From contig NZ_JAGSOY010000014.1 in the NCBI RefSeq assembly GCF_018837975.1, positions 29,125 to 93,124 of the forward strand: a stretch of DNA of 64,000 nt. The letters run 5' to 3'. Shown here piece by piece: positions 18,013 to 27,767 of this stretch (position 1 is the stretch's first letter; each line of letters opens with the position of its first letter). Source of the DNA: Zooshikella harenae. GTDB lineage: Bacteria > Pseudomonadota > Gammaproteobacteria > Pseudomonadales > Zooshikellaceae. The notes under the pieces were generated by a model. It was not told the origin of the DNA and ran no database searches. It was given only the letters and a program-made list of their open reading frames with translations. A program made the translations under genes and the position numbers.

Positions 18013-19557
18013 ATGCTATTTGCCCAGTATTATATTGATGGCAAGCCACATGAAGTCATTCAAAAAGGATTTCCTAAGCGAAATGCCTTTAACTATCGTT
18101 ATTTCTATAATGAAAAAGAGTGTCGTGATTATATTCAAATGGTTTTGGCTAAGTCGTGGTATGCCAAAGAAAGCCTCTTAAAACTTCCATTATTACGTCA
18201 CTGTGATTCCCAGGAAGCATTGGAAAATACCTTTGTTAAGCTGGTTATGGAAAAAAAACTGGAGGTTACGCTGGATTCTCCTACAGAAATGCCAGCGATG
18301 GTCAGGCCTCGATATCAACAACCCGAAATTGTATTGCCTAAACCACCACCAGTACCCGAACCAGAAGGTGAATGTCTAGACTATAAAATTGTGGTGGAAG
18401 TCGCAGGTGTTGGGCCTGGGGATAGTCAGCGTATTAATTTATCAAAAGACAGTCAAGGGCGGGATGCTCTGCAAGGTCCGCAGCCCCTTAACACTGAAGC
18501 AAGCAAACACCGCAGTTTAGTGACCCTGAAAGGCATCCCCAATGAGCCTCGGGGAATCTTTATTCGTATACCAATGAAAGGGGAACCGGAATTACGTTTG
18601 CGACTAGTCGAAGCCGCTTCTCCAGTGGAAGAAGCTACAGAGAAAGCAAGTTGGGAAAATATTATTGTACCTTTAAAACCATTAGGCTACATCACTGAGG
18701 CGATGCGGCGTGATCAGTCTGCGTTGCTTCCTGATGGAGGATGGGTCTACGTATTTTGGCAGGGAAAACTTTGGCGTGAACTACAAATCATAAATGGTAT
18801 GTTTTTTCGCGATGTGCGCGTGGAGTATTTTCGAAATCAACGCCATGGTCGACTTATCAAAGTGAATGGTGATCTAAGACCTGCGTTGGGTATGCAGCTT
18901 CATAGTATTTGGGTGCCTTTTAAACTAAATGGCGAAATACAACAAGGGGCGAATGCAGTTCACCTGTTATACAGCCAAGTACAGTTGAGCTGGGACAAAA
19001 TCAGTGAGCTGGAAAATAATACTGCCAAGTTGCAAACGGAAGGTACTTCAATCGATCAAATGATTAGCTATGAAAGTGGTAAACATTTTGATCATCAAAC
19101 AGGGAGTATTGGTCCGATTGTCAATGCATTAACCCATCAGGTCAAGACAGAAGAAGAGCAAAATTTAGATGAGAAAGAGATACCACGTCTGACAAAGCAT
19201 CCAAAATTATTAGATCGACAACGTGCAACTAAAATTCCTGTTGTGTATTTAAAGGCTATAGATAAACGAATTATTTTGCACTTTGAGATGGACTCCCATG
19301 CACCTAAATCACGCAATGATCTTTTCACATTAAAAACAACCGATAATAGCTGGCAACATGCGTCTAAACCAACTGTCGAAACCTGTGAGTATGTCGATGG
19401 TACATCAACATCATGGTTGGAGCTTGTTTTTCATGATGTGCCTGAAAGTGGCGCATTTAACTTAATTCAAGACCCGCAAGAAAAGAGTAAAAAGCCGTTT
19501 TACATCTTTCGGAACATGTCTTACGAGACATTACGAACATTGAATTATCAAAGTTAA
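18013..19557 (+). CDS. Large soluble protein of unknown function, first gene of a three-gene unit
   Basis: The product has 514 residues and no signal peptide or membrane helix. I chose the ATG at 18013 because TAGGTG lies six bases upstream; a GTG three codons earlier has no ribosome binding site. After an N-terminal domain of about 110 residues there is a Pro-rich hinge (LPKPPPVPEPEGE). A segment near residues 235-280 reads LPDGGWVYVFWQGKLWREL then GMFFRDVRVEYFRN, which weakly recalls cargo-type proteins encoded near type VI secretion genes; this is impression only. The C-terminal third is charged. It is 53 bp upstream of a lipoprotein gene and probably co-transcribed with it. No function is assigned. 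Confidence 0.6.
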   Translation: MLFAQYYIDGKPHEVIQKGFPKRNAFNYRYFYNEKECRDYIQMVLAKSWYAKESLLKLPLLRHCDSQEALENTFVKLVMEKKLEVTLDSPTEMPAMVRPRYQQPEIVLPKPPPVPEPEGECLDYKIVVEVAGVGPGDSQRINLSKDSQGRDALQGPQPLNTEASKHRSLVTLKGIPNEPRGIFIRIPMKGEPELRLRLVEAASPVEEATEKASWENIIVPLKPLGYITEAMRRDQSALLPDGGWVYVFWQGKLWRELQIINGMFFRDVRVEYFRNQRHGRLIKVNGDLRPALGMQLHSIWVPFKLNGEIQQGANAVHLLYSQVQLSWDKISELENNTAKLQTEGTSIDQMISYESGKHFDHQTGSIGPIVNALTHQVKTEEEQNLDEKEIPRLTKHPKLLDRQRATKIPVVYLKAIDKRIILHFEMDSHAPKSRNDLFTLKTTDNSWQHASKPTVETCEYVDGTSTSWLELVFHDVPESGAFNLIQDPQEKSKKPFYIFRNMSYETLRTLNYQS

Positions 19558-19610
19558 ACCGCTATTAAGTGAATAGGTTATAGAATAAACACTATATTGG
19601 ATTTTGGATT

Positions 19611-20642
19611 ATGAAATTTGCTTGGACTATCTATAAAAAATACTTACTTTCACTGATACTTTTGGGGTGTTTTGCTACCAGTGGCTGTAATGAAGATAAC
19701 AGCGCCTCCTCAACAACAACACCGCCTTCTGCTGACCAGCAACAAGAGCAAACAGACGAGATGATCGTTGATAGTTTGCTGGAAGAGAGGGGGATGAAGA
19801 TTGAAGAAGAAGTCTGGCAGGATCCTGAGAGTTATGACCAACCCAGAATACAGTTTATTTGGGATAATCCTCCTACCGAGGCTAGAGTAGAAGATATTAA
19901 TAAAAAAACGAGTAAAGAAATTTGGAGTGTCAAAGCAGACTTTACAGACCCTAAGTTACGTGTCCCAAAAGAGCTGATTGAGGGGACTATTTTTGACACC
20001 AAACCCTCACCTAATGGCCGTTATGTTGCTCTAGCGTTTTTGAAAGATAAGGTCGTTAAAAAGATTTACGATATTAAAACAAAAACAATGATTCCTGTGA
20101 GTGAAGGCCCTGTAGTGCCTGCATTTGAATGGACGCAAGACAGTAATACACTTTATTTTAATGAAGCTGGAAATATGAAAAAGTTTCATGTGCCTAGCCA
20201 GAAACTTGCTATTGTAACTAAATATGAAGAGCACGGTAATTCATTTTTGCTAATGGATAACGATACCAAATTTGTGTTTACTCGTAATGAAGAACTCATT
20301 ATTCGTGATGTAGAAACTGGAAAGAAAATATATCAACAGTCTTATCCTAGGGTATATCATGATGGCTTAATAAAATTTAAGGATGGTAAAATATTTGGTT
20401 TTAAAGTGCAGGGTGATTTTGTTGTTAAAAATATAGATAATCCAGAGAAAGACTTGTTAAGGAAAGGAAGGGATCAACTTTATGTATATGATTTTAGCCT
20501 GAATAGTTATACACGAATTAAAGCTGATTTTACAAGAGAATGGGATATAAAAAATGACAAGCCAATTAATGATGATATAAAAATAACACTGCTAAAACAT
20601 CAAGGTACTCAATTCTTACCTTATTATTACAATTATAGATAG
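19611..20642 (+). CDS. Predicted lipoprotein with propeller-like repeats
   Basis: This 343-residue protein begins with a lipoprotein signal (LSLILLGCFATSGCNED; lipidated Cys about residue 26) and a Ser/Thr/Gln-rich spacer. The body has repeats of the form PSPNGRYVALAFLKDKVV, followed by a blade-like PAFEWTQDSNTLYFNE, resembling WD40/TolB-type beta-propeller blades. It would sit in the periplasm, anchored to a membrane. It lies between two large unknown genes (53 bp after one, 111 bp before the next), in the same direction. One possibility is a partner or immunity protein for the large gene products, but this is speculation. Confidence 0.6.
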   Translation: MKFAWTIYKKYLLSLILLGCFATSGCNEDNSASSTTTPPSADQQQEQTDEMIVDSLLEERGMKIEEEVWQDPESYDQPRIQFIWDNPPTEARVEDINKKTSKEIWSVKADFTDPKLRVPKELIEGTIFDTKPSPNGRYVALAFLKDKVVKKIYDIKTKTMIPVSEGPVVPAFEWTQDSNTLYFNEAGNMKKFHVPSQKLAIVTKYEEHGNSFLLMDNDTKFVFTRNEELIIRDVETGKKIYQQSYPRVYHDGLIKFKDGKIFGFKVQGDFVVKNIDNPEKDLLRKGRDQLYVYDFSLNSYTRIKADFTREWDIKNDKPINDDIKITLLKHQGTQFLPYYYNYR

Positions 20643-20753
20643 GCTGTCATTTATTATGGTCCAGTATTGCAGAAAATTATGTTATAAACCTTTTGTACGC
20701 ACTGCTTTAAGAAGTTATTTGCTACAGTGTTCACTAAATAAGCAATATTACAC

Positions 20754-23700
20754 ATGAGTCAAAAAAAATTAAATGAATGTCGTTTCATCAAAGAACGTTA
20801 TTTGTTTTCAGCAGAGGTTGATCCGCAAACCAGTGAAATTAAATCTGGTTCGGTAAGGCCTATTCCAAATATGTTAATGCTGGCAGAAAGTTCTGTAGTT
20901 GGTAAAGAAGGTAAAACAGCCTTGTTATCGACAAATGAAGAGGGTTTTATTGATCAAGTTAATGGAGACTTTACTTTAGGTTGTCGTATTCGAACTTTTC
21001 CTAATGATGATGAAATTAAGTTGTACTTTCCTCCTTTGGAAGTGATTGCACAACTCTATGCTGGATATGGTTCAGATCTTTTTTTAGAAAAAATTGAAGA
21101 GCTGATAGGTAAAAAAGAGCTTAATTCAAGTGTTAGTGTAAAAATTAATATTAATGTTAAGCAAGAAATGCTTGAAAAGCCTGAAATTTCGAATAAACCT
21201 CATGACTATGTTTACGAGGGGATAGTGATTCCTCGTATTAAACTAGTAATACTGGCTTTTTCAAAAAGCAAATTTTATGAAAGAGCAACAGTTAGAATTT
21301 GGCGTCATAATACTTCTATCGATGAAAGCCAAATAATCTCAGTTAAATACGATGAAGGGCCTTTACCGTTTGCCTTTTTAGTGAATGAAAGTGAAATTGA
21401 AGAAGATCTGTATAATATTCGAGTGACTTATAGCCTTCACCTGAAAGAAAATATAGCAAAAAATAACTCTACATATTTTAAAGATGAAGATGGCCAGTTC
21501 TATTACGAGCTAAAAGAACAAATAAAATTCAATGTTAGACTACCCACAGCTGATATCTGCCTTATCAATGCAGATCCTATTAGTCTTGAAGAAGCTATTA
21601 TTAAGCAATTCCCCGATGTTTTTCGCGATACCATAAAAATAACCCGTGAAATGTCCAGTGGTAACTTAAAACAGGATGTACGCCCTGGATTATCCAGTTA
21701 TATGCATGATATTAGTGTACGCCATGAATATTCGTCGATTTTACAGGGTGTCATAACGACAATACATCAGGATCAAAGTAAAGCAACAGCCTATGCCAAT
21801 AATCCTAACCCTGATCCAAATGAAAAGAAACCGGGCACTAGTTATGCCAGTTACTTGGAAAGTGCAGGCCAACTTTTAGAGAATGTATTAACTGAGCAAG
21901 GCCATACAGATGCAGCACTTATCGTACGCCTTGGTTTTGATAGTCAAAAGCTATGGAAATCTTGGGGTGATTTTCAAGATGCATTATCCAATCAGCAAAA
22001 TTATATCCGGCGTCAAGATCAAATAGCTCGCGCAGTGCACTTGCTTAACAATACATCCAATGTAGATCGCCGTGGTAGCGCACTTGCGGTTCTACGTAGT
22101 TTGCAAGAGAGGCGTTATATTGAATTTGAACAACTTAAACAAATTTATAACTTGCCTGAGTGGTTCGCGCCCGGTAAAAATGCCCTAAAGGCTGCGGAAA
22201 AGTGGATCGAAGACTTTGAGAATACATGGCTTAATGGGACGCGTATAGGGATTAACCCTAGGTTTATTCACTTTGGTACACGAGCGTTTGCAGCTTATAA
22301 TTTTGCAATGGATGTTAAAGGTGTTATCAATAGCTTTCTTGAGGTTAATGAGAAGAAAGAAGCTGCTGAGGACAGTAAAGCTTTTTTTGATGAAACACTG
22401 GCACTGTATGAAGAAAAAGTAGGGGAAGCCGCCACAGAAGATTTTAAACAGGCTCAGCAACAATTAGAAGAAATAACTAAGCTTACGTCAACGACATCGA
22501 AAGTGACATCCGGGTTTAAAGAAGGTCGCTATATTATGCGAACGGCCTTAATTTTTGAATATGATGAAGACTACACGGCAGATCTGCCCTTTAATAAAAT
22601 TAAACAACTTCTTACCCGGCCGGATGCGCAAATTGGATTAGAAGGCCATGCCAGCCCAGAAGGAACAGATCACTATAACGATGATTTGTCTCGCCGACGA
22701 GTATTGCATATCAAAAAGCAATTAGAGCAAAATGGGATAGCGACGGATAACATGGCCATTACCTGGCATGGTGAAACACGTCCTGTACGTAATGAGGATA
22801 AGACGGTTAATCTTACAACAAGTCGGCGTGTTGAGTTAATGATCAGTGTGCCTTGTGGCGAGCGGATCTTTCGTCCCTCACGAGAAGCGATGTATAACCT
22901 GGAACAAACCCGTCAGCAACAGGTGGCGGCTTATTGTGCTTATGAACAGGCCGTCAGTGATTTTCTTTGGACGCTATTCGACTCTGCATGTGGCGTATTA
23001 ACCATGGTGCCGCAGACGATGTTAATCGCGAACTGTATCTTAATTGTTCGAGAAGCATCTAAAACCATGGTTTCGGTCGCGCAGCATTTAGATGATTTAT
23101 TTCATGATAATCTTATTAATGAGTATATTGCCTATAATAAACTGGAAGGTGATCTGGAAAAAAAATCAAAATATAATAGGACGTTTATTACCAACTACAG
23201 TCCACAAAAAGGCGAAATCGACTACGTAAAATATTTAAATAACCAATATCGAATTCGTGCTGAAGTATTGAATAGTTTAGTTAAGCTGTTGGTTCGCGTT
23301 GCGCATGAATATGACTTTACCTTTAGTTTCCTGAAAAATACCCGTGAACTGGATTGGAATCGTTATCAGCGTGGCTTGAAAAAATATCAAATTGATAAAT
23401 TTATCGAATTGTTTGTATTGAATAAAGAATGGCCTTACCCAAATGATACTTATCAGAATTATCCGCTGGACCAGTTTTGGATGGATTATTTGGGAATGGA
23501 AGATATTTGGGAAGATAATGTTACGTTGAAAAGTAACCCTTCTTTGTTAATGACACAGTTTGAAAATTACAGTAAACAGGCTTTAAAGAAAAATCATGAA
23601 TCACATTCTATCAGTGTTAATGGTATGTTTTTGCCAGTAGGACCGGCGAATATTGATAAGAACATGATTCCTGTAAACTTCCAGCGGTGTTTTCCTATTC

Positions 23701-25823
23701 ATAATATGGGAAGTAGCAGTGCTGAGGCGCTCATTTCGACTATGGATTTATCTTATGCGGGATTAGACCAGGGTATCTATAAATATACGGCCATTTATAT
23801 TAAGCCTTGTACTCAAGCAAAAACGGAATGGGAGCGGCTGGATAAATACTTGCAACGCACGGATAATAAGCCGATTTCACCGTTAGATGAAATACGCATT
23901 ATTATTGTACTACGTCGGGATGAAGAGTATAAAACCATCAATACTGACTATTATGAAGATGGTGATAAAAATGCAAATCGTACCATAGAGCGGCCATTAC
24001 CTATTTGTGTCAAACCCATTCGTGTGAATACCGGTTGGCCTGATAATGAAGGACCTGCTTACACGGATATCACTCAGAAGTTTGATGAAGGTGAGCTATT
24101 AGCAGAGGAACAAGCCTTTAAAGATCATTACGGTGCGATCTTTTATCCACGTTTTAAATTTGGTGAACACAAAATCATCAAAGGCACCAAGCCTATGAGC
24201 AGTTCAACGGTTTACTTGGCAGATTGGGCGCAATGGAATACTAATGAGCAGTGTATCACCATGCACTATCAATATGAGGTTAAAGTCGGTCGGGATACAC
24301 GCGGTACACGACTGGTTAGGCCAATTAGCATTGATGGCCAGGATGCTGACTACTATAAACTGATGAAAGATGGGAGTTTACCGGTAATTGATATTCTTAA
24401 ATACACAACCGGTGTCGCTTCGGTGGGTGTTAAAATATATGAGCGTTTAGTAAAAGATGCGCCTAACATTAGTTTAAACAGTCAATTTATGCTTTCAGTG
24501 GATAGTTCGCGAAATAATCCTATTTGGGATCCAGAGGGAGAACATGTTAAAGACCAACACTTTGAGCATTTGCTGTTTGATAAAGATTTTCTTAAATCAA
24601 AAGAGCGTATTTATCAGTATCCCAAATTATTTACCGGTAATACGATTGGTGCGCCTTTGTTACGTGTGCGTAATCAAGGCCCATTCTTTATGTCGTCGAA
24701 GTATGCGTATTGTTTAAGTGGTACGCCATTTAGTGGTAAGAATAAAGGGGTAGAGCATCAGGACAAGCTTGATGATTTTGATTGGAATGACGAAGTTGAC
24801 CTGGGTATTTTAGTCTTTGCCGATAAGTTGGATACCCAAAAATATAAGGAAATGAAACACCGTTCTGATCTATTGTCTTATACAGCCAACTTGTCTGAAG
24901 AATCCAATGGTTCAACCTTAGGACCTGAAATTAAAGGACAGCTTGTTTATGTCGGTCAGGTTGAAGTAGAGGCAAAGTATGATGTTACAACCGTCGGTTA
25001 TGGTAATAGTGAACGTTATACGTATGCCATTAATGCTGATAAATCGACGATCAAGTTGTTAAAAATTAGCGCTCTTGCTCAAAATATACTGGCAGAAGAT
25101 GTGTATGAAAAACATTATCGCTCACGCGAATTGATAAAAATGCTTATGACGGATGAAAAGATACAAAAACAGCAGATGCTAGAAATCATCCGTACGGGTA
25201 TGACAAAAACAAATACAGCCGGTTTTCAACCAAAGCAAATGCTCACATTTCATGTTTATGCGAGTGTGAGTAAATTGAGTTATAAAGCACCGGCAGGGCA
25301 CCAAATAAATGGTCTTCGACCTTTTGGGAATAAAGCCGGTCATAAGGGGGTTTGGGATTTATTTGGCTTGCTTGATGAAGATAAAATCGAGCTTGAAACA
25401 GGTAAAATGCATGACTTTAAATTTTGGGTTAGAAATATGAAAAGCCAAGGGGAGTCAGGTCTTAATGATCAACATTTTAAAGCTCCTCAACATGACGATG
25501 ATGACTGTTTCTTTTATATTCCCGCGCCGAAAAAATGGACGGATGAATCCGTTGCGCCCTGGGCTGCCAACGCAAAAGATCCCGAAGTACTCAAAGCCGC
25601 GGAGCAAAAATTTATTGATATTTTGCAGGATATGAAGCGTAATGGTGAAAAATTTAACCTGACTAAAGATAAATTACCCAAATTACCGACCAATGAACCG
25701 GCAGTTAAATGGTATTTTTATACTCAACTGGATAAAAAAGGTCAGTATAATTATCAAAAAATAGCCATTAAAGACTGGATTGAAAAACCAGAGAAACCAG
25801 AGGCCCAAGTGTTTAGTGAGTAA
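20754..25823 (+). CDS. Giant 1689-aa protein with internal OmpA-like peptidoglycan-binding domain
   Basis: I do not recognise this protein as a whole. It has no N-terminal signal peptide. Residues about 1-580 are of mixed alpha/beta character. An OmpA C-terminal-like domain spans roughly 590-700: IGLEGHASPEGTDHYNDDLSRRR holds the usual GHASPEG and D..LS..RA-type motif, and TSRRVELMI ends it. Downstream, about 720-770 is hydrophobic for one or two spans (LWTLFDSACGVLTMVPQTMLIANCILIV). The remaining 900 residues contain several beta-rich blocks and an Asp cluster (QHDDDDCFFYIP). An OmpA-like domain inside a protein without an export signal is seen in some proteins delivered by contact-dependent machines, hence the interest. 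It is third in the gene set and has no clear terminator. Confidence 0.65.
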   Translation: MSQKKLNECRFIKERYLFSAEVDPQTSEIKSGSVRPIPNMLMLAESSVVGKEGKTALLSTNEEGFIDQVNGDFTLGCRIRTFPNDDEIKLYFPPLEVIAQLYAGYGSDLFLEKIEELIGKKELNSSVSVKININVKQEMLEKPEISNKPHDYVYEGIVIPRIKLVILAFSKSKFYERATVRIWRHNTSIDESQIISVKYDEGPLPFAFLVNESEIEEDLYNIRVTYSLHLKENIAKNNSTYFKDEDGQFYYELKEQIKFNVRLPTADICLINADPISLEEAIIKQFPDVFRDTIKITREMSSGNLKQDVRPGLSSYMHDISVRHEYSSILQGVITTIHQDQSKATAYANNPNPDPNEKKPGTSYASYLESAGQLLENVLTEQGHTDAALIVRLGFDSQKLWKSWGDFQDALSNQQNYIRRQDQIARAVHLLNNTSNVDRRGSALAVLRSLQERRYIEFEQLKQIYNLPEWFAPGKNALKAAEKWIEDFENTWLNGTRIGINPRFIHFGTRAFAAYNFAMDVKGVINSFLEVNEKKEAAEDSKAFFDETLALYEEKVGEAATEDFKQAQQQLEEITKLTSTTSKVTSGFKEGRYIMRTALIFEYDEDYTADLPFNKIKQLLTRPDAQIGLEGHASPEGTDHYNDDLSRRRVLHIKKQLEQNGIATDNMAITWHGETRPVRNEDKTVNLTTSRRVELMISVPCGERIFRPSREAMYNLEQTRQQQVAAYCAYEQAVSDFLWTLFDSACGVLTMVPQTMLIANCILIVREASKTMVSVAQHLDDLFHDNLINEYIAYNKLEGDLEKKSKYNRTFITNYSPQKGEIDYVKYLNNQYRIRAEVLNSLVKLLVRVAHEYDFTFSFLKNTRELDWNRYQRGLKKYQIDKFIELFVLNKEWPYPNDTYQNYPLDQFWMDYLGMEDIWEDNVTLKSNPSLLMTQFENYSKQALKKNHESHSISVNGMFLPVGPANIDKNMIPVNFQRCFPIHNMGSSSAEALISTMDLSYAGLDQGIYKYTAIYIKPCTQAKTEWERLDKYLQRTDNKPISPLDEIRIIIVLRRDEEYKTINTDYYEDGDKNANRTIERPLPICVKPIRVNTGWPDNEGPAYTDITQKFDEGELLAEEQAFKDHYGAIFYPRFKFGEHKIIKGTKPMSSSTVYLADWAQWNTNEQCITMHYQYEVKVGRDTRGTRLVRPISIDGQDADYYKLMKDGSLPVIDILKYTTGVASVGVKIYERLVKDAPNISLNSQFMLSVDSSRNNPIWDPEGEHVKDQHFEHLLFDKDFLKSKERIYQYPKLFTGNTIGAPLLRVRNQGPFFMSSKYAYCLSGTPFSGKNKGVEHQDKLDDFDWNDEVDLGILVFADKLDTQKYKEMKHRSDLLSYTANLSEESNGSTLGPEIKGQLVYVGQVEVEAKYDVTTVGYGNSERYTYAINADKSTIKLLKISALAQNILAEDVYEKHYRSRELIKMLMTDEKIQKQQMLEIIRTGMTKTNTAGFQPKQMLTFHVYASVSKLSYKAPAGHQINGLRPFGNKAGHKGVWDLFGLLDEDKIELETGKMHDFKFWVRNMKSQGESGLNDQHFKAPQHDDDDCFFYIPAPKKWTDESVAPWAANAKDPEVLKAAEQKFIDILQDMKRNGEKFNLTKDKLPKLPTNEPAVKWYFYTQLDKKGQYNYQKIAIKDWIEKPEKPEAQVFSE

Positions 25824-25852
25824 TGTTATTATATAAACCTTGTAAACTCACT

Positions 25853-26040
25853 TTAGGCGATACCTCAAAAATGATTAAATGAACCGGTGTGGTATTTCAA
25901 TGCAGTCCGTGATCAGATAAAGGCTGGATAATGCGCATCGAACTGTTTGCCGCAAGGATGTGGCAACTATCTTGATAAACAGTAGCCTCCAAGGAAGGAT
26001 TCACGGTGTGTTTGAAAGGCGTTATCCAGTCTTTGGTCAA
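25853..26040. repeat. Structured intergenic repeat, type A copy
   Basis: The left 70 bp (GCGATACCTCAAAAATGATT onward) matches 27622-27691 at about three of four positions. Within it, nested inverted repeats are seen: CTGGATAATGC (25924) with GCGTTATCCAG (26019-26029), ACTGTTT (25942) with AAACAGT (25977-25983), and TTGCCGCA with TGTGGCAA inside that. It lies between two convergent genes. Confidence 0.5.
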
Positions 26041-26080
26041 AGGGGCTTTAGAAAAAAATTAAATTTATTACTTCGCTCAA

Positions 26081-27109
26081 TTAAAAACTGATTGCGATTT
26101 TACCCAGGGTTTTACCACTTTCAATACGACGATGTGCTTCTTTAAAATGATCAATAGTAAATCCTTGTAATGATGATGTTAGCGTTGTTTTTATACGTCC
26201 TTCGTCAACGAGTTTAGCCAGTTTTTGTAAAATAATCTGTTGTTGAATCATGTCATCTGTTTTATAGAGTGATCGGGTAAACATTAGCTCCCAAACAAAA
26301 CCTGCCGATTTACTTTGTAACTGACTGATATTGACACTGCCGTTGAACTCGACAATTGACGCAATCATGCCTTGGGGGGCAATTAATTCAACCATCGCAT
26401 CCCAGTGACCTAGGCTATCTGCCGTATTAAAGATATAGTCAACATGTTCAAATCCAAGTTCTTTGACGGATTGAGTCAGGTTTTTATGGTTTGCAACATA
26501 ATCAGCTCCCATGCTTTTAACCCAAGCCTCAGATTCAGGGCGAGATGCCGTTGCTATAACCGTTAAGTGGGTTAATTGTTTGGCAATTTGTATTGAAATA
26601 GAACCAACGCCACCTGCGCCACCAATAATAAGCAATGTTTTATTTTTGGCTGCGGGATCGATACGTAATCGATCAAAAAGTGTTTCCCATCCAGTTAATG
26701 CAGTAAGAGGGAGTGCTGCGGCTTCAGCATACGTTAAACGTGTAGGGGTTTTAGCAACAATTCTAGAGTCAACGGCTTGAAATTCTGCATTGGAACCAGG
26801 GCGATTGATATCACCTGCATAGTATACTCTATCGCCCACAGAGAAATCTTCAACGCTTTCACCTAACGCTACAACAGTACCTACCGCATCATATCCGACA
26901 ATACGCGGGGTTTCTAACACCTTATCTTTTGCTGCACGAGTACGGACTTTAGCATCAACAGGGTTTATGGAAATGGCACTCACTTTAACTATTAAGTCAT
27001 GTGCCATAGGGTGGGGATAAGGTGCTTCAAACTCGAAAAGGCTATCTTGTGCTTCAATGGGTAGAGATTGGGTAAAACCAATCGCTTTCATTGTTGTATC
27101 GGTTGTCAT
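26081..27109 (-). CDS. Zinc-type alcohol dehydrogenase-like/quinone oxidoreductase, MDR superfamily
   Basis: This is a cytoplasmic NADPH-dependent oxidoreductase of 342 residues. The GroES-like domain starts with MKAIGFTQSLPI and contains AISINPVDAKVRTRA, the pattern of the zinc-lacking quinone-reductase branch (Asn-Pro-x-Asp rather than zinc-ligand Cys). The Rossmann motif is LLIIGGAGGVGSISIQIAKQL. Y-D-A-V-G-T-V-V is the usual GYDAVG signature. It is divergent from an HxlR regulator with a 131-bp shared promoter region, an arrangement typical of electrophile- or quinone-responsive reductases (YodB/HypR type in other bacteria). Substrate unknown. Confidence 0.85.
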   Translation of the reverse strand: MTTDTTMKAIGFTQSLPIEAQDSLFEFEAPYPHPMAHDLIVKVSAISINPVDAKVRTRAAKDKVLETPRIVGYDAVGTVVALGESVEDFSVGDRVYYAGDINRPGSNAEFQAVDSRIVAKTPTRLTYAEAAALPLTALTGWETLFDRLRIDPAAKNKTLLIIGGAGGVGSISIQIAKQLTHLTVIATASRPESEAWVKSMGADYVANHKNLTQSVKELGFEHVDYIFNTADSLGHWDAMVELIAPQGMIASIVEFNGSVNISQLQSKSAGFVWELMFTRSLYKTDDMIQQQIILQKLAKLVDEGRIKTTLTSSLQGFTIDHFKEAHRRIESGKTLGKIAISF

Positions 27110-27240
27110 GAGAATTATCCTAATGTGAATATGATATACCCATAGCGAACTGTGTTCGGTGATCTATATGTGTATAATAGGGGTATTGATTTTTATAACA
27201 AGTACGCACATTTTTAGCCTATAGATACAAAAAGGATACT

Positions 27241-27585
27241 ATGAAGAATACCAGGTTTAGTAGCTATGATGGGTCAGCCTGTCCTGTTGAAGCCTCACTA
27301 GAATTATTTGGTGGAAAATGGAAAGGAATGATCCTTTATCATCTACTGGATGGAACCCTAAGATTTAGCGAATTAAAACGTAAAGTCGGTAATGTCACGC
27401 AAAGAATGTTAACTAAGCAACTTAGGGAATTAGAAGAAAATGGGTTGGTTCACCGTGAGGTATTTCCAGAAGTACCGCCAAGAGTTGAGTATCGATTAAC
27501 AGAAATGGGCGAGTCGTTACGTCCCATTTTATTGGCATTGAAAGAATGGGGCCAACATTATGCATTACCAAAACTTGAAAAATGA
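27241..27585 (+). CDS. HxlR-family transcriptional regulator
   Basis: This 114-residue winged-helix protein is typical of the HxlR/YodB family. [22 protein letters not shown] holds the conserved Cys (about residue 14), which acts as a thiol sensor in redox members. [31 protein letters not shown] is the recognition helix region and [12 protein letters not shown] the wing. It is divergent from the MDR oxidoreductase gene and probably controls it and itself. A terminator-like hairpin follows its stop codon. Confidence 0.9.
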   Translation: MKNTRFSSYDGSACPVEASLELFGGKWKGMILYHLLDGTLRFSELKRKVGNVTQRMLTKQLRELEENGLVHREVFPEVPPRVEYRLTEMGESLRPILLALKEWGQHYALPKLEK

Positions 27586-27592
27586 CACAACG

Positions 27593-27619
27593 AGTGGGGT
27601 ATATGCAACTCCACTTTTT
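27593..27619 (+). terminator. Terminator of the HxlR gene
   Basis: GTGGGG pairs with CTCCAC (one G-T pair) around a nine-base loop and is followed by TTTTTG, eight bases after the stop codon. Confidence 0.6.
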
Positions 27620-27621
27620 GC

Positions 27622-27691
27622 TATATCTCAATCATTATTAAATGAACATCTGAGGTATTTCGATGTAGGCCATTAGCAGACAAAGGCCCTT
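27622..27691. repeat. Intergenic repeat, second copy of the 25853 element
   Basis: GCTATATCTCAATCATTATT onward aligns with 25853-25921 through ATTAAATGAAC, GGTATTTC and AGACAAAGGC. Each copy has an inner inverted pair of the type ATAYCTCA...TGAGGTAT. Like the first copy it lies between convergent gene ends. Confidence 0.5.
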
Positions 27692-27767
27692 AAGAAGAAA
27701 ATGGCTTTTGTAACGGTCAAGTATAGCTAAGTGCCCTGTGTGGTACAGTGAGTCAACAGGTTTATTT

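Noticed and set aside
17936..18181. 81-residue open frame overlapping the start of the 514-aa gene
   Set aside because: It overlaps the better-supported gene in another frame and has no ribosome binding site or recognisable product.
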